Source of the DNA: Bacillota bacterium
Lineage (GTDB): Bacteria; Bacillota_A; Clostridia; Clostridiales; Clostridiaceae
Length of the DNA: 10,568 nt
Direction: 5' to 3'
Assembly (NCBI GenBank): GCA_021837545.1
Contig: JAKBFR010000084.1
Span: 1 to 10,568, forward strand
How positions within the stretch are numbered: position 1 is the first letter of the stretch; the number at the start of each line of letters is the position of its first letter. Positions 1-7,596 of the stretch are shown here, one piece after another. The notes beneath the pieces are model-generated. The model was not told the origin of the DNA. It made no database searches and was given only the letters and a program-made list of their open reading frames with translations. Both the position numbers and the translations under genes were made by a program.

Positions 1-167
1 ATACCACTATTTTATCTTACTGTCTATGTAACACTGTAACAAAAAAATATATCCTTTTATTTATGAATAATCTAGATTAACTTAAATAAATGATTAATTA
101 ATTCCAATTTTTTTTATTATATAAGTTATTTATACAAAATGATAATGTTTTCATATATTTTTTATTA

Positions 168-182
168 TATTTACTGTAAAAT
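168..182. promoter_or_regulatory. Candidate operator upstream of the livJ promoter
   Basis: The sequence TTTACTGTAAA (170-180) is a perfect 5+1+5 palindrome lying about 15 bases upstream of the predicted -35 box. Positions 168-182 also match the known CodY consensus (AATTTTCWGAAAATT) at 11 of 15 positions. CodY commonly controls branched-chain amino acid transport in Firmicutes. Four mismatches in such AT-rich DNA is weak evidence, so this may equally be the site of another repressor or chance. Confidence 0.22.
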
Positions 183-196
183 ATTAAATATCATTC

Positions 197-225
197 TTGT
201 AGTTCTTTATGCAATATGATATTAT
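197..225 (+). promoter_or_regulatory. Predicted sigma-A promoter of the liv operon
   Basis: A -35 box TTGTAG (197-202) is followed by a 17-nt spacer and a -10 box TATTAT (220-225). A TG dinucleotide at 217-218 makes it an extended -10. Transcription would begin near 232, leaving a leader of about 90 nt before livJ. Other AT-rich boxes exist nearby, so the call rests on the good spacing plus the TGn element. Confidence 0.5.
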
Positions 226-310
226 ATCCATAATATAAATATTTGGAATATGCTAATGTGTTAATATATTCTTAATCAAATTATCATATTAATATTGTTG
301 TTTATTACAA

Positions 311-318
311 GGAGGAGG
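311..318 (+). promoter_or_regulatory. livJ ribosome binding site
   Basis: GGAGGAGG lies 6 bases before the ATG at 325. It directly abuts the ATG at 319 and lies downstream of the ATG at 295, so it selects 325 as the real start. Confidence 0.85.
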
Positions 319-324
319 ATGATT

Positions 325-1485
325 ATGAAAAAGACTTTACTTTCAGGAGTTTTAGCTTCTGTCATGGCTATGACACTTCTTGCTGGTTGCGGTGGAAACA
401 CAGGATCAAGTACAAGCGGTACTACAGGGGATATAATTAAAATTGGAGCTATTGGTCCATTATCTGGAGCTGCATCTACTTATGGTATATCTGTAAAAGA
501 AGGAGCTCAATTATTAGAAAAAGAGGTTAATGATGCCGGTGGTATCAACGGTAAGAAAATACAATTTGTTTTCGAAGATGATCAAGCTGATCCAAATTCA
601 TCAATGCAAGCTTTTAATAAATTAGTTGATGATGAAAAAGTTGTCGCAATCTTAGGACCTGTTACATCAGGTGCATCACTTGCAGTTGCTCCAAATGCAA
701 CATCAAGACAAATACCAATGATTACTCCAACAGGAACAGAACCAACAATAACAAAAGTTGGTGGAGAATATATGTTTAGAGGTTGTTTCGTTGATTCATT
801 CCAAGGAGAAGTTCTTGCAAAGTATTCTAGTGAAACATTGAAATCTAAAACAGCTGCTGTATTATATAATTCCGGTTCAGATTATTCAAAAGGAATAGCT
901 GATAGCTTTAAAGCAAAATTTGAAGCTGCTGGTGGAACTGTTGGAGAATTCCTTACTTATAATGATAAAGATACTGATTTTAAGGCTCAATTAACTAAAA
1001 TCAAGACTTCAAATCCGGATGTAATTGTATTACCTGATTATTACAATGTTGTTGGTCTTATTGCTAAACAAGCTAGAGGAATGGGTATACAATCACAATT
1101 CCTTGGTGGAGATGGTTGGGAATCAGAAGAATTGACTAAAATCGGTCAAGATGCTGTAAATGGTGCATTATACATCAATCACTACTACTCTGGTGATACA
1201 GATCCTGCTGTAAAATCATTTGTTGACTCTTACAAGAAAGAATATAATAAAGAACCTGATGCTTTTGCAGCTCTTTCATATGATACTAGTAAAATTCTAG
1301 TCAAGGCAATTGAAAAGGCTGGCAAAACAGATGGCGCTGCTATTAAAGATGCTTTAGCTACAATGGAAATGACTAGCGTTACAGGTAATATTAAATTTAA
1401 TAGCGAAAGAAGTGCTATAAAGAGTGCAGCTATCATTAAAATTGATGGAGACAAAAAAGTTTTAGCTGGTAAGGTTAACCCTTAA
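325..1485 (+). CDS. livJ: Branched-chain amino acid ABC transporter, substrate-binding lipoprotein
   Basis: This is the extracytoplasmic receptor of a LIV-type importer, which captures leucine, isoleucine or valine and hands them to LivHM. The start at 325 gives 386 residues. They begin with a basic tip MKK, a hydrophobic stretch and a lipobox LLAGC with the lipidated cysteine at residue 22, followed by a Gly/Ser/Thr-rich linker. The mature part is a type I periplasmic-binding fold (Peripla_BP_6). It opens with IKIGAIGPLSG and later shows GPVTSGAS and TPTGTEPT, which correspond to the ligand-contacting loops of LIV-binding proteins. A GGDGWES segment follows in the second lobe. It is first in the operon, and livH starts 23 bases after its stop. 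Related receptors bind urea or amides, but no urea-specific neighbours are present, so branched-chain amino acids are the best inference. Confidence 0.93.
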   Translation: MKKTLLSGVLASVMAMTLLAGCGGNTGSSTSGTTGDIIKIGAIGPLSGAASTYGISVKEGAQLLEKEVNDAGGINGKKIQFVFEDDQADPNSSMQAFNKLVDDEKVVAILGPVTSGASLAVAPNATSRQIPMITPTGTEPTITKVGGEYMFRGCFVDSFQGEVLAKYSSETLKSKTAAVLYNSGSDYSKGIADSFKAKFEAAGGTVGEFLTYNDKDTDFKAQLTKIKTSNPDVIVLPDYYNVVGLIAKQARGMGIQSQFLGGDGWESEELTKIGQDAVNGALYINHYYSGDTDPAVKSFVDSYKKEYNKEPDAFAALSYDTSKILVKAIEKAGKTDGAAIKDALATMEMTSVTGNIKFNSERSAIKSAAIIKIDGDKKVLAGKVNP

Positions 1486-1495
1486 TATTATAAAT

Positions 1496-1500
1496 GGAGG
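1496..1500 (+). promoter_or_regulatory. livH ribosome binding site
   Basis: GGAGG ends 8 bases before the ATG at 1509. The in-frame ATG at 1494 overlaps this site and cannot use it, so 1509 is taken as the start. Confidence 0.8.
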
Positions 1501-1508
1501 AATATACT

Positions 1509-2384
1509 ATGGAATTTTTACAACAACTTATTAATGGTTTAGCTTTAGGTAGTGTATATGCCCTCCTGGCATTGGGCTATACAATGGTATATGGAATTAT
1601 TCAACTAATAAACTTTGCCCATGGTGAAATATATATGATAGGAGCCTTTGCAGGCTTCTATTCTGCTTCAACCCTTAGATTACCTTTAATACCAACATTA
1701 TTAATTGCAATGGTGGTTTCAGCCTTAGCAGGAATAATTATAGAGAAAATTGCTTATAAGCCATTAAGAAATTCTCCAAGAATTACTTTACTTATTACAG
1801 CAATTGGAGTTTCTTTATTTTTACAAAATGCTATGAGAATTTCAGTTGGATCCAATCCTAAGCCATTTCCTGACTTAATCAATGCTGGGTCAATTAATAT
1901 AGGATCTATTCAAATTGAATGGAAAACAATATTAATGTTTGCAATTTCTGCATTCCTTGTTGTTCTTCTTCAATTTATTGTTTACAAAACTAAGATTGGA
2001 AAAGCAATGAGAGCTTCTTCTCAAGATATGGAAGCCGCTTCTCTTATGGGTATAAATGTTAATAATACTATCTCTTTTACATTCGCTATAGGTTCTGCCT
2101 TAGCTGGTATAGCAGGAGTTTTAGTTGCAATATCTTACCCTAGTATAACTCCTTACATGGGTGTTATGCCTGGACTTAAAGCCTTTGTTGCCGCAGTACT
2201 TGGAGGAATTGGAAGTATACCTGGAGCCCTTGTTGGAGGAATTGCTATTGGATTACTTGAAACCTTTTCTAAGGCTTATATATCAACAAACTTCTCAGAT
2301 GCAATTGTATTTGCAGTTTTAATTATAATACTTTTAATTAAACCTTCTGGTCTATTAGGTAAAAAGACCAATGTGAAAGTGTAG
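1509..2384 (+). CDS. livH: Branched-chain amino acid ABC transporter permease LivH
   Basis: This is one of the two membrane subunits of the importer (BPD_transp_2 family) and pairs with LivM. The protein has 291 residues from the start at 1509, typical for LivH. It is strongly hydrophobic, with about eight likely membrane segments. The family hallmark near the N-terminus is visible (GLALGSVYALLALGYTMVYG, then INFAHGEIYMIGAF). The cytoplasmic coupling loop for the ATPases is recognisable around RASSQDMEAASLMGINV, and AVLGGIGSIPGALVGG lies near the C-terminus. livM begins 8 bases after the stop, consistent with translational coupling. Specificity cannot be read from a permease alone; the LIV assignment comes from the whole operon. 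Confidence 0.94.
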   Translation: MEFLQQLINGLALGSVYALLALGYTMVYGIIQLINFAHGEIYMIGAFAGFYSASTLRLPLIPTLLIAMVVSALAGIIIEKIAYKPLRNSPRITLLITAIGVSLFLQNAMRISVGSNPKPFPDLINAGSINIGSIQIEWKTILMFAISAFLVVLLQFIVYKTKIGKAMRASSQDMEAASLMGINVNNTISFTFAIGSALAGIAGVLVAISYPSITPYMGVMPGLKAFVAAVLGGIGSIPGALVGGIAIGLLETFSKAYISTNFSDAIVFAVLIIILLIKPSGLLGKKTNVKV

Positions 2385-2387
2385 GTG
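2383..2387 (+). promoter_or_regulatory. Weak livM ribosome binding site overlapping the livH stop
   Basis: AGGTG, sharing two bases with the livH TAG stop, is the only Shine-Dalgarno-like sequence 5 bases before the livM ATG at 2393. It is much weaker than the other sites in the operon, so livM probably depends on ribosomes finishing livH. Confidence 0.5.
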
Positions 2388-2392
2388 TTGAT

Positions 2393-3367
2393 ATGAAGAA
2401 GTTTTTTAGTAAAAAGATAGTTTGTTTTACATTATTAATCTTAATTACATATTTAATTTTAATGGGATTAATGAGTGTAAATGTTATAAATTCATATTAT
2501 AAGGGAATTATTACTTTAGCTCTAATAAATATTATCTTAGCTGTTTCCTTAAACTTAATAGTTGGATTTACAGGACAATTATGTTTAGGTCATGCAGGAT
2601 TTATGTCAATTGGTGCTTATGTATCAGCTGTGATAACACAAAAAGCAGGCCTACCATTTATTGTTTCAATCTTTATTGCTGCAATAATTGCATGTATATT
2701 TGCAGCTTTAATAGGATATCCTACTTTGAAACTTACAGGAGACTATTTTGCAATAACAACCTTAGCATTTTGTGAAATCATTAGAATAGTTATCATGAAT
2801 ATTGATGCAGTTGGTGGTGCTCGTGGATTTACAGGTATTCCAAAAGAAACTAATTTTACACTAGCATTTTTATTTATGGTAATTACCGTCATTGTTATTT
2901 ATAACATAATTCATTCATCCCAAGGTAGAGCAATGCTTTCTGTTCGTGAGAATGAAATAGCAGCTGAATCAATGGGTATAAATGCATTTAAATATAAAAT
3001 GATGGCATTTATTATTGGAGCCTTTTTTGCTGGACTTGCAGGGGGGCTTTATGCTCACTACATGGGATATATACAACCAGTATCATTCGATTTTAATAAA
3101 TCAATAGATTATTTAACTTTTGTTGTATTTGGTGGCATGGGGTCATTATCTGGTTCAATCATTGCTACTATAGTATTAACTTTCTTACCAGAACTTCTAA
3201 GGGGTCTTGGAGAATTTAGAATGCTAATCTATCCTTTAGCATTAATAATCCTTATGATATTTAGACCTCAAGGACTACTCGGTGATAAAGAAGTTTCACT
3301 TAAAATATTTAAAAAGTTTTTACCCGATAAAACTTCTACGAAATCCAAGAATGGAGAGGAGGCTTAA
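2393..3367 (+). CDS. livM: Branched-chain amino acid ABC transporter permease LivM
   Basis: This is the second membrane subunit, expected to form a heterodimer with LivH in the cytoplasmic membrane. The protein has 324 residues, typical for a LivM of this type. A basic N-terminus (MKKFFSKK) precedes about nine hydrophobic segments. The family motif LCLGHAGFMSIGAYVSAV lies near residues 63-80. The coupling loop SVRENEIAAESMGINAFKYK, probably contacting LivG/LivF, is followed by FFAGLAGGLYAHY and VFGGMGSLSGSI. The C-terminal tail is lysine-rich and cytoplasmic. Its last codons carry the purine-rich site used by livG, which starts 3 bases after the stop. Confidence 0.94.
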   Translation: MKKFFSKKIVCFTLLILITYLILMGLMSVNVINSYYKGIITLALINIILAVSLNLIVGFTGQLCLGHAGFMSIGAYVSAVITQKAGLPFIVSIFIAAIIACIFAALIGYPTLKLTGDYFAITTLAFCEIIRIVIMNIDAVGGARGFTGIPKETNFTLAFLFMVITVIVIYNIIHSSQGRAMLSVRENEIAAESMGINAFKYKMMAFIIGAFFAGLAGGLYAHYMGYIQPVSFDFNKSIDYLTFVVFGGMGSLSGSIIATIVLTFLPELLRGLGEFRMLIYPLALIILMIFRPQGLLGDKEVSLKIFKKFLPDKTSTKSKNGEEA

Positions 3368-3370
3368 TAG

Positions 3371-4129
3371 ATGTTAGACATTCAAAATTTATCAATTGAA
3401 TTTGGTGGATTAAAAGCAGTTTCAGATTTTAATCTTACAATAAATGAAAAAGAGATTGTTGGGCTTATAGGACCTAATGGTGCTGGCAAAACTACTGTAT
3501 TTAATATGTTAACTGGTGTTTATACTCCAACGCAAGGTACTATATCTTATCTTGGAGAAAGAATTCAAGGTCTTAAACCCTATAATATTACAAAAAAGAA
3601 AATAGCTAGAACCTTTCAAAATATACGTCTATTTTCTAGCCTTACTGTTCTTGATAATGTTAAAGTTAGTTTTAATTATAGAGTAGAATATTCTCTTTTT
3701 GATTCTATATTTAGAACCCCTAAGTTTAAAAAAGTAGAAGCTGAAATTACAGAAAAAAGCATTCAGTTATTAAAGGTTTTTTCTCTTGATACAAAGAAAG
3801 ATGAATTGGCTAATAATCTTCCTTATGGAGAACAGAGAAAACTTGAAATAGTAAGAGCTCTAGCAGCTGAGCCTTCTTTATTATTATTAGATGAACCTGC
3901 AGCTGGAATGAATCCTCAGGAAACAACAGAACTTATGGATTTAATAAATTGGATTAAAAATAAATTCAATTTATCAATACTATTAATAGAACATGATATG
4001 AAGCTTGTTATGGGGATTTGCAATAAAATAGCAGTTCTTGACTATGGGAAAAAAATTGCTGAAGGCACTCCAGATGAAATTAAGAACAATCCTAAAGTAA
4101 TTGAAGCTTACCTTGGAGAGGAGGCATAA
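3371..4129 (+). CDS. livG: Branched-chain amino acid ABC transporter ATP-binding protein LivG
   Basis: This is one of the two cytoplasmic ATPases driving the importer. It has 252 residues with all nucleotide-binding motifs intact: Walker A GPNGAGKTT (34-42), Q-loop glutamine 83 in RTFQNIRLF, the LivG-type signature PYGEQRKLEI (151-160), Walker B ending LLLDEP (171-176) and the switch histidine 208 in IEHDM. The signature is PYGEQ rather than the common LSGGQ, which is normal for LivG and not a defect. A typical BCA_ABC_TP_C tail ends the protein (EIKNNPKVIEAYLGEEA). The ribosome binding site AGGAGG at 3357-3362 lies inside the end of livM. Confidence 0.95.
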   Translation: MLDIQNLSIEFGGLKAVSDFNLTINEKEIVGLIGPNGAGKTTVFNMLTGVYTPTQGTISYLGERIQGLKPYNITKKKIARTFQNIRLFSSLTVLDNVKVSFNYRVEYSLFDSIFRTPKFKKVEAEITEKSIQLLKVFSLDTKKDELANNLPYGEQRKLEIVRALAAEPSLLLLDEPAAGMNPQETTELMDLINWIKNKFNLSILLIEHDMKLVMGICNKIAVLDYGKKIAEGTPDEIKNNPKVIEAYLGEEA

Positions 4130-4133
4130 GGAA

Positions 4134-4838
4134 ATGCTAAAAATAGATAACATTAACCTATACTATGGGGTAATCCATGCATTAAAAGATATTTCTCTTG
4201 AGGTAAAACAAGGTGAAATAGTAACCTTAATAGGAGCCAACGGTGCTGGTAAAACTTCCACACTTAGAGCTATATCAGGTTTAGAGCCAATAAAATCAGG
4301 TACTGTTACTTTTAAAAATACGGAGTTAAATAAAATTCCTGCTAATAAAATAGTTTCTTTGGGTCTTTCTCATGTACCTGAAGGAAGAAGAGTTTTTCCA
4401 CAATTAAGTGTTCTGGAAAATCTGGAATTAGGTGCTTATTTAAGAAACAATAAAGCTGAAATTAAACAGGACATGGAAATGGTCTTTTCTAAATTTCCAA
4501 GGTTAAAGGAAAGAATAAAACAACAATCAGGTACCCTTTCTGGTGGTGAACAACAAATGCTTGCAATAGGTAGAGCATTAATGAATAGACCGGAAATGCT
4601 TATACTAGATGAACCTTCAATGGGGCTCGCGCCTCTTGTTGTTAAAGATATATTCGATACAATTGTTGAAATTAATAAATCTGGTACAACTATACTTCTA
4701 GTTGAACAAAATGCTAATATGGCACTTGCAATTGCAAATAGGGCTTATGTTCTTGAAACTGGTAAAATAGTAAAGTTCGGAGACGCAAAAGAACTTCTCA
4801 ATGATGATAGCATTAGGAGTGCTTATCTTGGAGAATAA
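4134..4838 (+). CDS. livF: Branched-chain amino acid ABC transporter ATP-binding protein LivF
   Basis: This is the second ATPase of the importer, expected to dimerise with LivG. The start at 4134 gives 234 residues, normal for LivF. It is preceded by GGAGAGGAGG (4115-4124), which overlaps the last codons of livG. Upstream in-frame start-like codons lie inside livG and are rejected. Motifs are Walker A GANGAGKTS (34-42), VPEGRRVFP in the Q-loop region (81-89), signature LSGGEQ (135-140), Walker B ILDEP and the D-loop segment SMGLAP (157-167), and LLVEQNANMA (188-197). The glutamine in place of the usual switch histidine is characteristic of LivF. It is the last gene of the operon; a hairpin terminator follows 35 bases after the stop. 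Confidence 0.95.
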   Translation: MLKIDNINLYYGVIHALKDISLEVKQGEIVTLIGANGAGKTSTLRAISGLEPIKSGTVTFKNTELNKIPANKIVSLGLSHVPEGRRVFPQLSVLENLELGAYLRNNKAEIKQDMEMVFSKFPRLKERIKQQSGTLSGGEQQMLAIGRALMNRPEMLILDEPSMGLAPLVVKDIFDTIVEINKSGTTILLVEQNANMALAIANRAYVLETGKIVKFGDAKELLNDDSIRSAYLGE

Positions 4839-4873
4839 TTTGAAAGAAAGTAAATAATTAAAAAATATAAAAA

Positions 4874-4914
4874 ATAAGTTGAGCAAATGATTAAAAATAA
4901 TTTGCTCAACTTAT
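4874..4914 (+). terminator. Terminator of the livJHMGF operon
   Basis: A perfect 15-bp stem (4874-4888 with 4900-4914, including AAGTTGAGCAAA / TTTGCTCAACTT) closes an 11-nt loop. A T-rich tail CTTTATATTTA follows rather than a clean T run. Its position 35 bases after livF fits an intrinsic terminator. An A-rich flank on the left side could also make it work for minus-strand transcripts. Confidence 0.8.
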
Positions 4915-4984
4915 CTTTATATTTAGGCTGTTAGTGAATATATTCTTTTTCATAATGACAAACTATATAGATAAAAATATTTAT

Positions 4985-4990
4985 AGGAGG
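4985..4990 (+). promoter_or_regulatory. Ribosome binding site of the 49-residue gene
   Basis: AGGAGG lies 9 bases before the ATG at 5000. It is the best evidence that this short frame is translated, and it excludes the upstream in-frame ATG at 4934. Confidence 0.75.
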
Positions 4991-4999
4991 TTGCAGTTT

Positions 5000-5149
5000 A
5001 TGAATAATGAAGAAACTAGTTCAATACACGATGTAGCTAAAAAAATGATAATTGATGGTGAAACTTTTGATACTATAATGGAGAAGACTCATTTAAGGTT
5101 AAAAGATTTAAAAAGAATTCAAAGAGATGAAATAGATCCTAAATTATAG
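5000..5149 (+). CDS. Small protein resembling the C-terminal tail of Rpn/YhgA-type nucleases
   Basis: The predicted product is 49 residues, highly charged, with no signal peptide or membrane segment. The core (DVAKKMIIDGETFDTIMEKT, then HLRLKDLKRIQRDEI) forms two short predicted helices. It has the pattern 'AKKLLxxGxxxExIxxxTGLSxEEIxxI' seen at the C-terminal end of Rpn/PD-(D/E)XK recombination-promoting nucleases and YhgA-like transposases. No nuclease domain precedes it: the 160 bases upstream contain the liv terminator and no coding remnant. It is therefore either a stand-alone small protein or the surviving tail of a lost gene. The perfect ribosome binding site and the following 18-bp hairpin favour an active small gene. 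A clear promoter was not found. The similarity is a pattern match by eye and no function is claimed. Confidence 0.6.
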   Translation: MNNEETSSIHDVAKKMIIDGETFDTIMEKTHLRLKDLKRIQRDEIDPKL

Positions 5150-5228
5150 ATTTTGCATTTTGAGAAATACCTATTTTTTAAGACAACATTTATTATATCT
5201 ATCAAATATAGTTTTATTTAAAACGCAG

Positions 5229-5274
5229 AGTCTACCTCAAAATTAATCTACTTTATTTAATTTTGAGGTAGACT
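5229..5274 (+). terminator. Long perfect hairpin after the small gene
   Basis: An 18-bp perfect stem (5229-5246 with 5257-5274, built on AGTCTACCTCAAAATTAA) closes a 10-nt loop. It lies 79 bases after the small gene and about 140 bases before the pyrophosphatase start. The tail TACTTTATTTATTTTGC is T-rich but interrupted. Most likely it is the terminator of the small gene; a processing or attenuation role is possible. Confidence 0.7.
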
Positions 5275-5338
5275 TACTTTATTTATTTTGCTTTCCTATA
5301 ATACAAATTAACTATATTATACAAAAAATTGAAATGAC

Positions 5339-5369
5339 TTGTATTTTTCTTAATATATTGATGTATAAT
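5339..5369 (+). promoter_or_regulatory. Possible promoter of the pyrophosphatase gene
   Basis: A consensus -10 box TATAAT (5364-5369) is preceded by TTGTAT (5339-5344) at a spacing of 19, slightly long. An alternative pair is TTGAAA (5329-5334) with TATATT (5354-5359). Either would start transcription 30-45 bases before the ribosome binding site AAGGAG (5402-5407). A promoter here is expected because a strong hairpin lies just upstream. Confidence 0.45.
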
Positions 5370-5416
5370 ATAAATATGGAAATATTTATATTTTAAAAAT
5401 TAAGGAGATGGTCTAA

Positions 5417-7552
5417 ATGATGTCATATTTTATTCTTATTTATGGGGTTATAATTATTTCGTCTATTGTAATCGTTTATTTGGTTAAATACACTTTTTCT
5501 CAAGATACTGGTACAGATAAAATGCAAGAAATATCAAATTATATCAAAGAAGGTGCTATGGCGTTTATAAAAAGACAGTATAAGACAATATCTATTTTAT
5601 CTATTCTAACTTTATTTTTAATTATATTATGCAATTATATAGGTAATTCTTCAAAAGGTTCTAGCATTGCTATATTTATATCTTTTCGAACTGGTATAGC
5701 ATTTATAGCTGGTGCATTTTGTTCTGCTTTATCTGGCTATATAGGTATGTATATGGCAGTTCATTCAAATGTAAGAGCTGCTGCTGGTGCCAGAAAAGGG
5801 TTAAATAATGCTCTTCAAATAGCACTTAAAGGTGGTGCTGTTACTGGACTAGCTGTTACTGCTCTATCTCTTTTAGGAGTTGCTTCTCTTTTCCTTATAT
5901 ATGGAGGAATTTCAGGTGATGACACACTTATAAAAGAAGCTCCTTCTCTTATAGTTGGTTTTGGCTTTGGTGCTTCATTTGTCGCACTGTTTGCACAACT
6001 TGGAGGAGGTATATATACTAAGGCTGCTGATGTTGGTGCAGATCTTGTTGGTAAAGTTGAAGCTGGTATTCCAGAAGATGATCCTAGAAATCCAGCTGTT
6101 ATTGCAGATCTTGTTGGCGACAATGTTGGTGACTGTGCTGGGAGAGGTGCAGATCTTTTCGAATCCACTGCTGCTGAAAATGTTGGTGCCATGATTTTAG
6201 GAGTTGCCCTTTATCCTGTTTTTGGATGGAAGGGAATATTATTTCCACTTGTAGCACGTGCATTTGGTATTTTAGCTTCAATAGTAGGAATATTTCTTGT
6301 TAAAGTCAAAGACGACAATGATGATCCTATGAAAGCATTAAAAGGTGGTTTTGTTATAACGTCCTTAATTAATGTAGTACTTCTATTCTTTGTAGTTCGA
6401 AATATGTTAAGCGGCACTCTCGAAAATGGAACTAAAGTAAATTATATTTATTTATACGGCTGTGCCCTTGCTGGAATATTTCTAAGTTATATATTTGTAA
6501 TTATTACTGATTATTATACTTCAATAACTCATAAACCTGTAAAAGATATAGCTGATGCTTGTGAAACTGGCGCTGGAACTAACATAATAACCGGTTTATC
6601 TGTAGGTATGGAATCTACTGCTTTACCTGTAATATTTATATCCTTGTGCATATTTGTTTCTTATAAATTAGCTGCTCTAGCTTTACCAGGAATTGCAAGT
6701 GCTGGTTTATATGGTACTGCAATAGCTACCATGGGAATGCTTTCAACTTGCACATATATCCTTGCTATGGATACCTTTGGACCAATAACTGATAATGCTG
6801 GTGGTATTACAGAAATGTCTGGTGCTCCTGAAGAAATCAGAATAGTAACTGATAGATTAGATGCTTGTGGTAATACTACAAAAGCATTAACAAAAGGTTA
6901 TGCGGTAGGTTCAGCAGCATTTGCTCCATTCTTACTATTTTCTGCTTACTTAGATGAGGTTAAAAGGATACTAGGTGTACCTTTAGATTCTTGGTTTGCA
7001 GTTGATATAGGAAAGCCAGAAGTATTTATAGCTGGCTTTATAGGTGCTATGATTGTATTCTTATTTAGTTCTACTGCAATAAAAGCTGTTAGTAGAGCCG
7101 CTCAATATGTAATATTAGAAGTTAGAAGACAATTTAAAGAAATTCCTGGAATAATGGAAGGAACAGCAAAACCTGATTATGCTAAGTGCGTTGATATAGT
7201 TACAAAAGGAGCATTAAAAGAAATGATACTCCCAGGACTATTAGTAATTTCTGCACCTATATTAGTTGGTGTACTTCTAGGAAAAGAAGCTGCCGCAGGT
7301 TTTCTAATGGTAACTACTATTGCTGGTGTCATTATGGCTCTATTCCTAAATAATGGTGGTGGTGCATGGGATAATGCTAAAAAGCTTATAGAGCTTGGAG
7401 CTCACGGTGGCAAAAACTCTGAAGCACACAAAGCTAGTGTAGTTGGTGATACAGTTGGTGATCCATTTAAGGATACTGCCGGTCCATCACTTCATGTACT
7501 TATAAAACTTGTAAGTACATTGACATTAGTATTTGTAGCATTATTTAGTTAA
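5417..7552 (+). CDS. hppA: Membrane-integral pyrophosphatase, K+-independent H+-pumping type
   Basis: This enzyme hydrolyses cytoplasmic pyrophosphate and uses the energy to pump ions across the cytoplasmic membrane. It has 711 residues and about sixteen membrane segments, full length for the family. Catalytic blocks are present: DVGADLVGKVEAGIPEDDP (206-223), then D231, D235, D239 and D246 in the Mg-PPi-binding loop (GDNVGDCAGRGADLFES). Others are TDNAGGITEMSG (458-469), DALDACGNTT-like DRLDACGNTT (479-488), and the C-terminal NNGGGAWDNAKK (645-656) and GDTVGDPFKDTAGPS (677-691). K489 and T492 in GNTTKALTKGYAVG mark the K+-independent subfamily; K+-dependent enzymes have Ala at the first of these sites. 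By family knowledge this predicts H+ rather than Na+ transport. The start at 5417 has AAGGAG 9 bases upstream; ATG 5420 is an equivalent alternative. The gene is monocistronic. Confidence 0.95.
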   Translation: MMSYFILIYGVIIISSIVIVYLVKYTFSQDTGTDKMQEISNYIKEGAMAFIKRQYKTISILSILTLFLIILCNYIGNSSKGSSIAIFISFRTGIAFIAGAFCSALSGYIGMYMAVHSNVRAAAGARKGLNNALQIALKGGAVTGLAVTALSLLGVASLFLIYGGISGDDTLIKEAPSLIVGFGFGASFVALFAQLGGGIYTKAADVGADLVGKVEAGIPEDDPRNPAVIADLVGDNVGDCAGRGADLFESTAAENVGAMILGVALYPVFGWKGILFPLVARAFGILASIVGIFLVKVKDDNDDPMKALKGGFVITSLINVVLLFFVVRNMLSGTLENGTKVNYIYLYGCALAGIFLSYIFVIITDYYTSITHKPVKDIADACETGAGTNIITGLSVGMESTALPVIFISLCIFVSYKLAALALPGIASAGLYGTAIATMGMLSTCTYILAMDTFGPITDNAGGITEMSGAPEEIRIVTDRLDACGNTTKALTKGYAVGSAAFAPFLLFSAYLDEVKRILGVPLDSWFAVDIGKPEVFIAGFIGAMIVFLFSSTAIKAVSRAAQYVILEVRRQFKEIPGIMEGTAKPDYAKCVDIVTKGALKEMILPGLLVISAPILVGVLLGKEAAAGFLMVTTIAGVIMALFLNNGGGAWDNAKKLIELGAHGGKNSEAHKASVVGDTVGDPFKDTAGPSLHVLIKLVSTLTLVFVALFS

Positions 7553-7596
7553 AAATAAATATCAACCTACAACAGTTAATTATTATCAAAAAATTG

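Larger units (their letters stand above)
1..294. other. AT-rich non-coding leader upstream of livJ
   Basis: No credible gene is seen on either strand in this stretch of almost 300 bases. It is extremely AT-rich and holds the livJ promoter near its right end. Two dyad-like sites share the sequence TTACTGT/ACTGTAA, one at 17-39 and one at 170-180. A tandem TGTAAC repeat lies at 27-32 and 35-40. No riboswitch or T-box architecture is recognisable in the roughly 90-nt leader between the predicted transcription start and the livJ start. Positions 1-60 may belong to the control region of a gene outside the window. Confidence 0.6.

Noticed and set aside
27..40. CRISPR or iteron array suggested by tandem TGTAAC
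   Set aside because: There are only two 6-base copies with a 2-base gap, too few and too short for either.
295..324. Upstream ATG codons (295 and 319) as the start of livJ
   Set aside because: The ribosome site GGAGGAGG lies between or against them. Only the ATG at 325 has proper spacing and yields a normal lipoprotein signal.
4101..4133. Extended N-terminus of livF overlapping livG
   Set aside because: The extra 11 residues come from livG coding sequence in another frame and start at a non-ATG codon. The ATG at 4134 has a strong site and matches family length.
4701..4720. Missing switch histidine in LivF (glutamine instead) as a defect
   Set aside because: The VEQNANMA sequence is normal for LivF proteins and does not indicate loss of function.
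4934..4999. Longer 71-residue version of the small protein
   Set aside because: The ATG at 4934 has no ribosome site, and the added hydrophobic residues are unlike the rest. AGGAGG precedes the ATG at 5000.
5815..6417. Open frames on both strands inside the pyrophosphatase gene
   Set aside because: They are shadows of a highly conserved gene, have no ribosome sites and give low-complexity or unnatural proteins.
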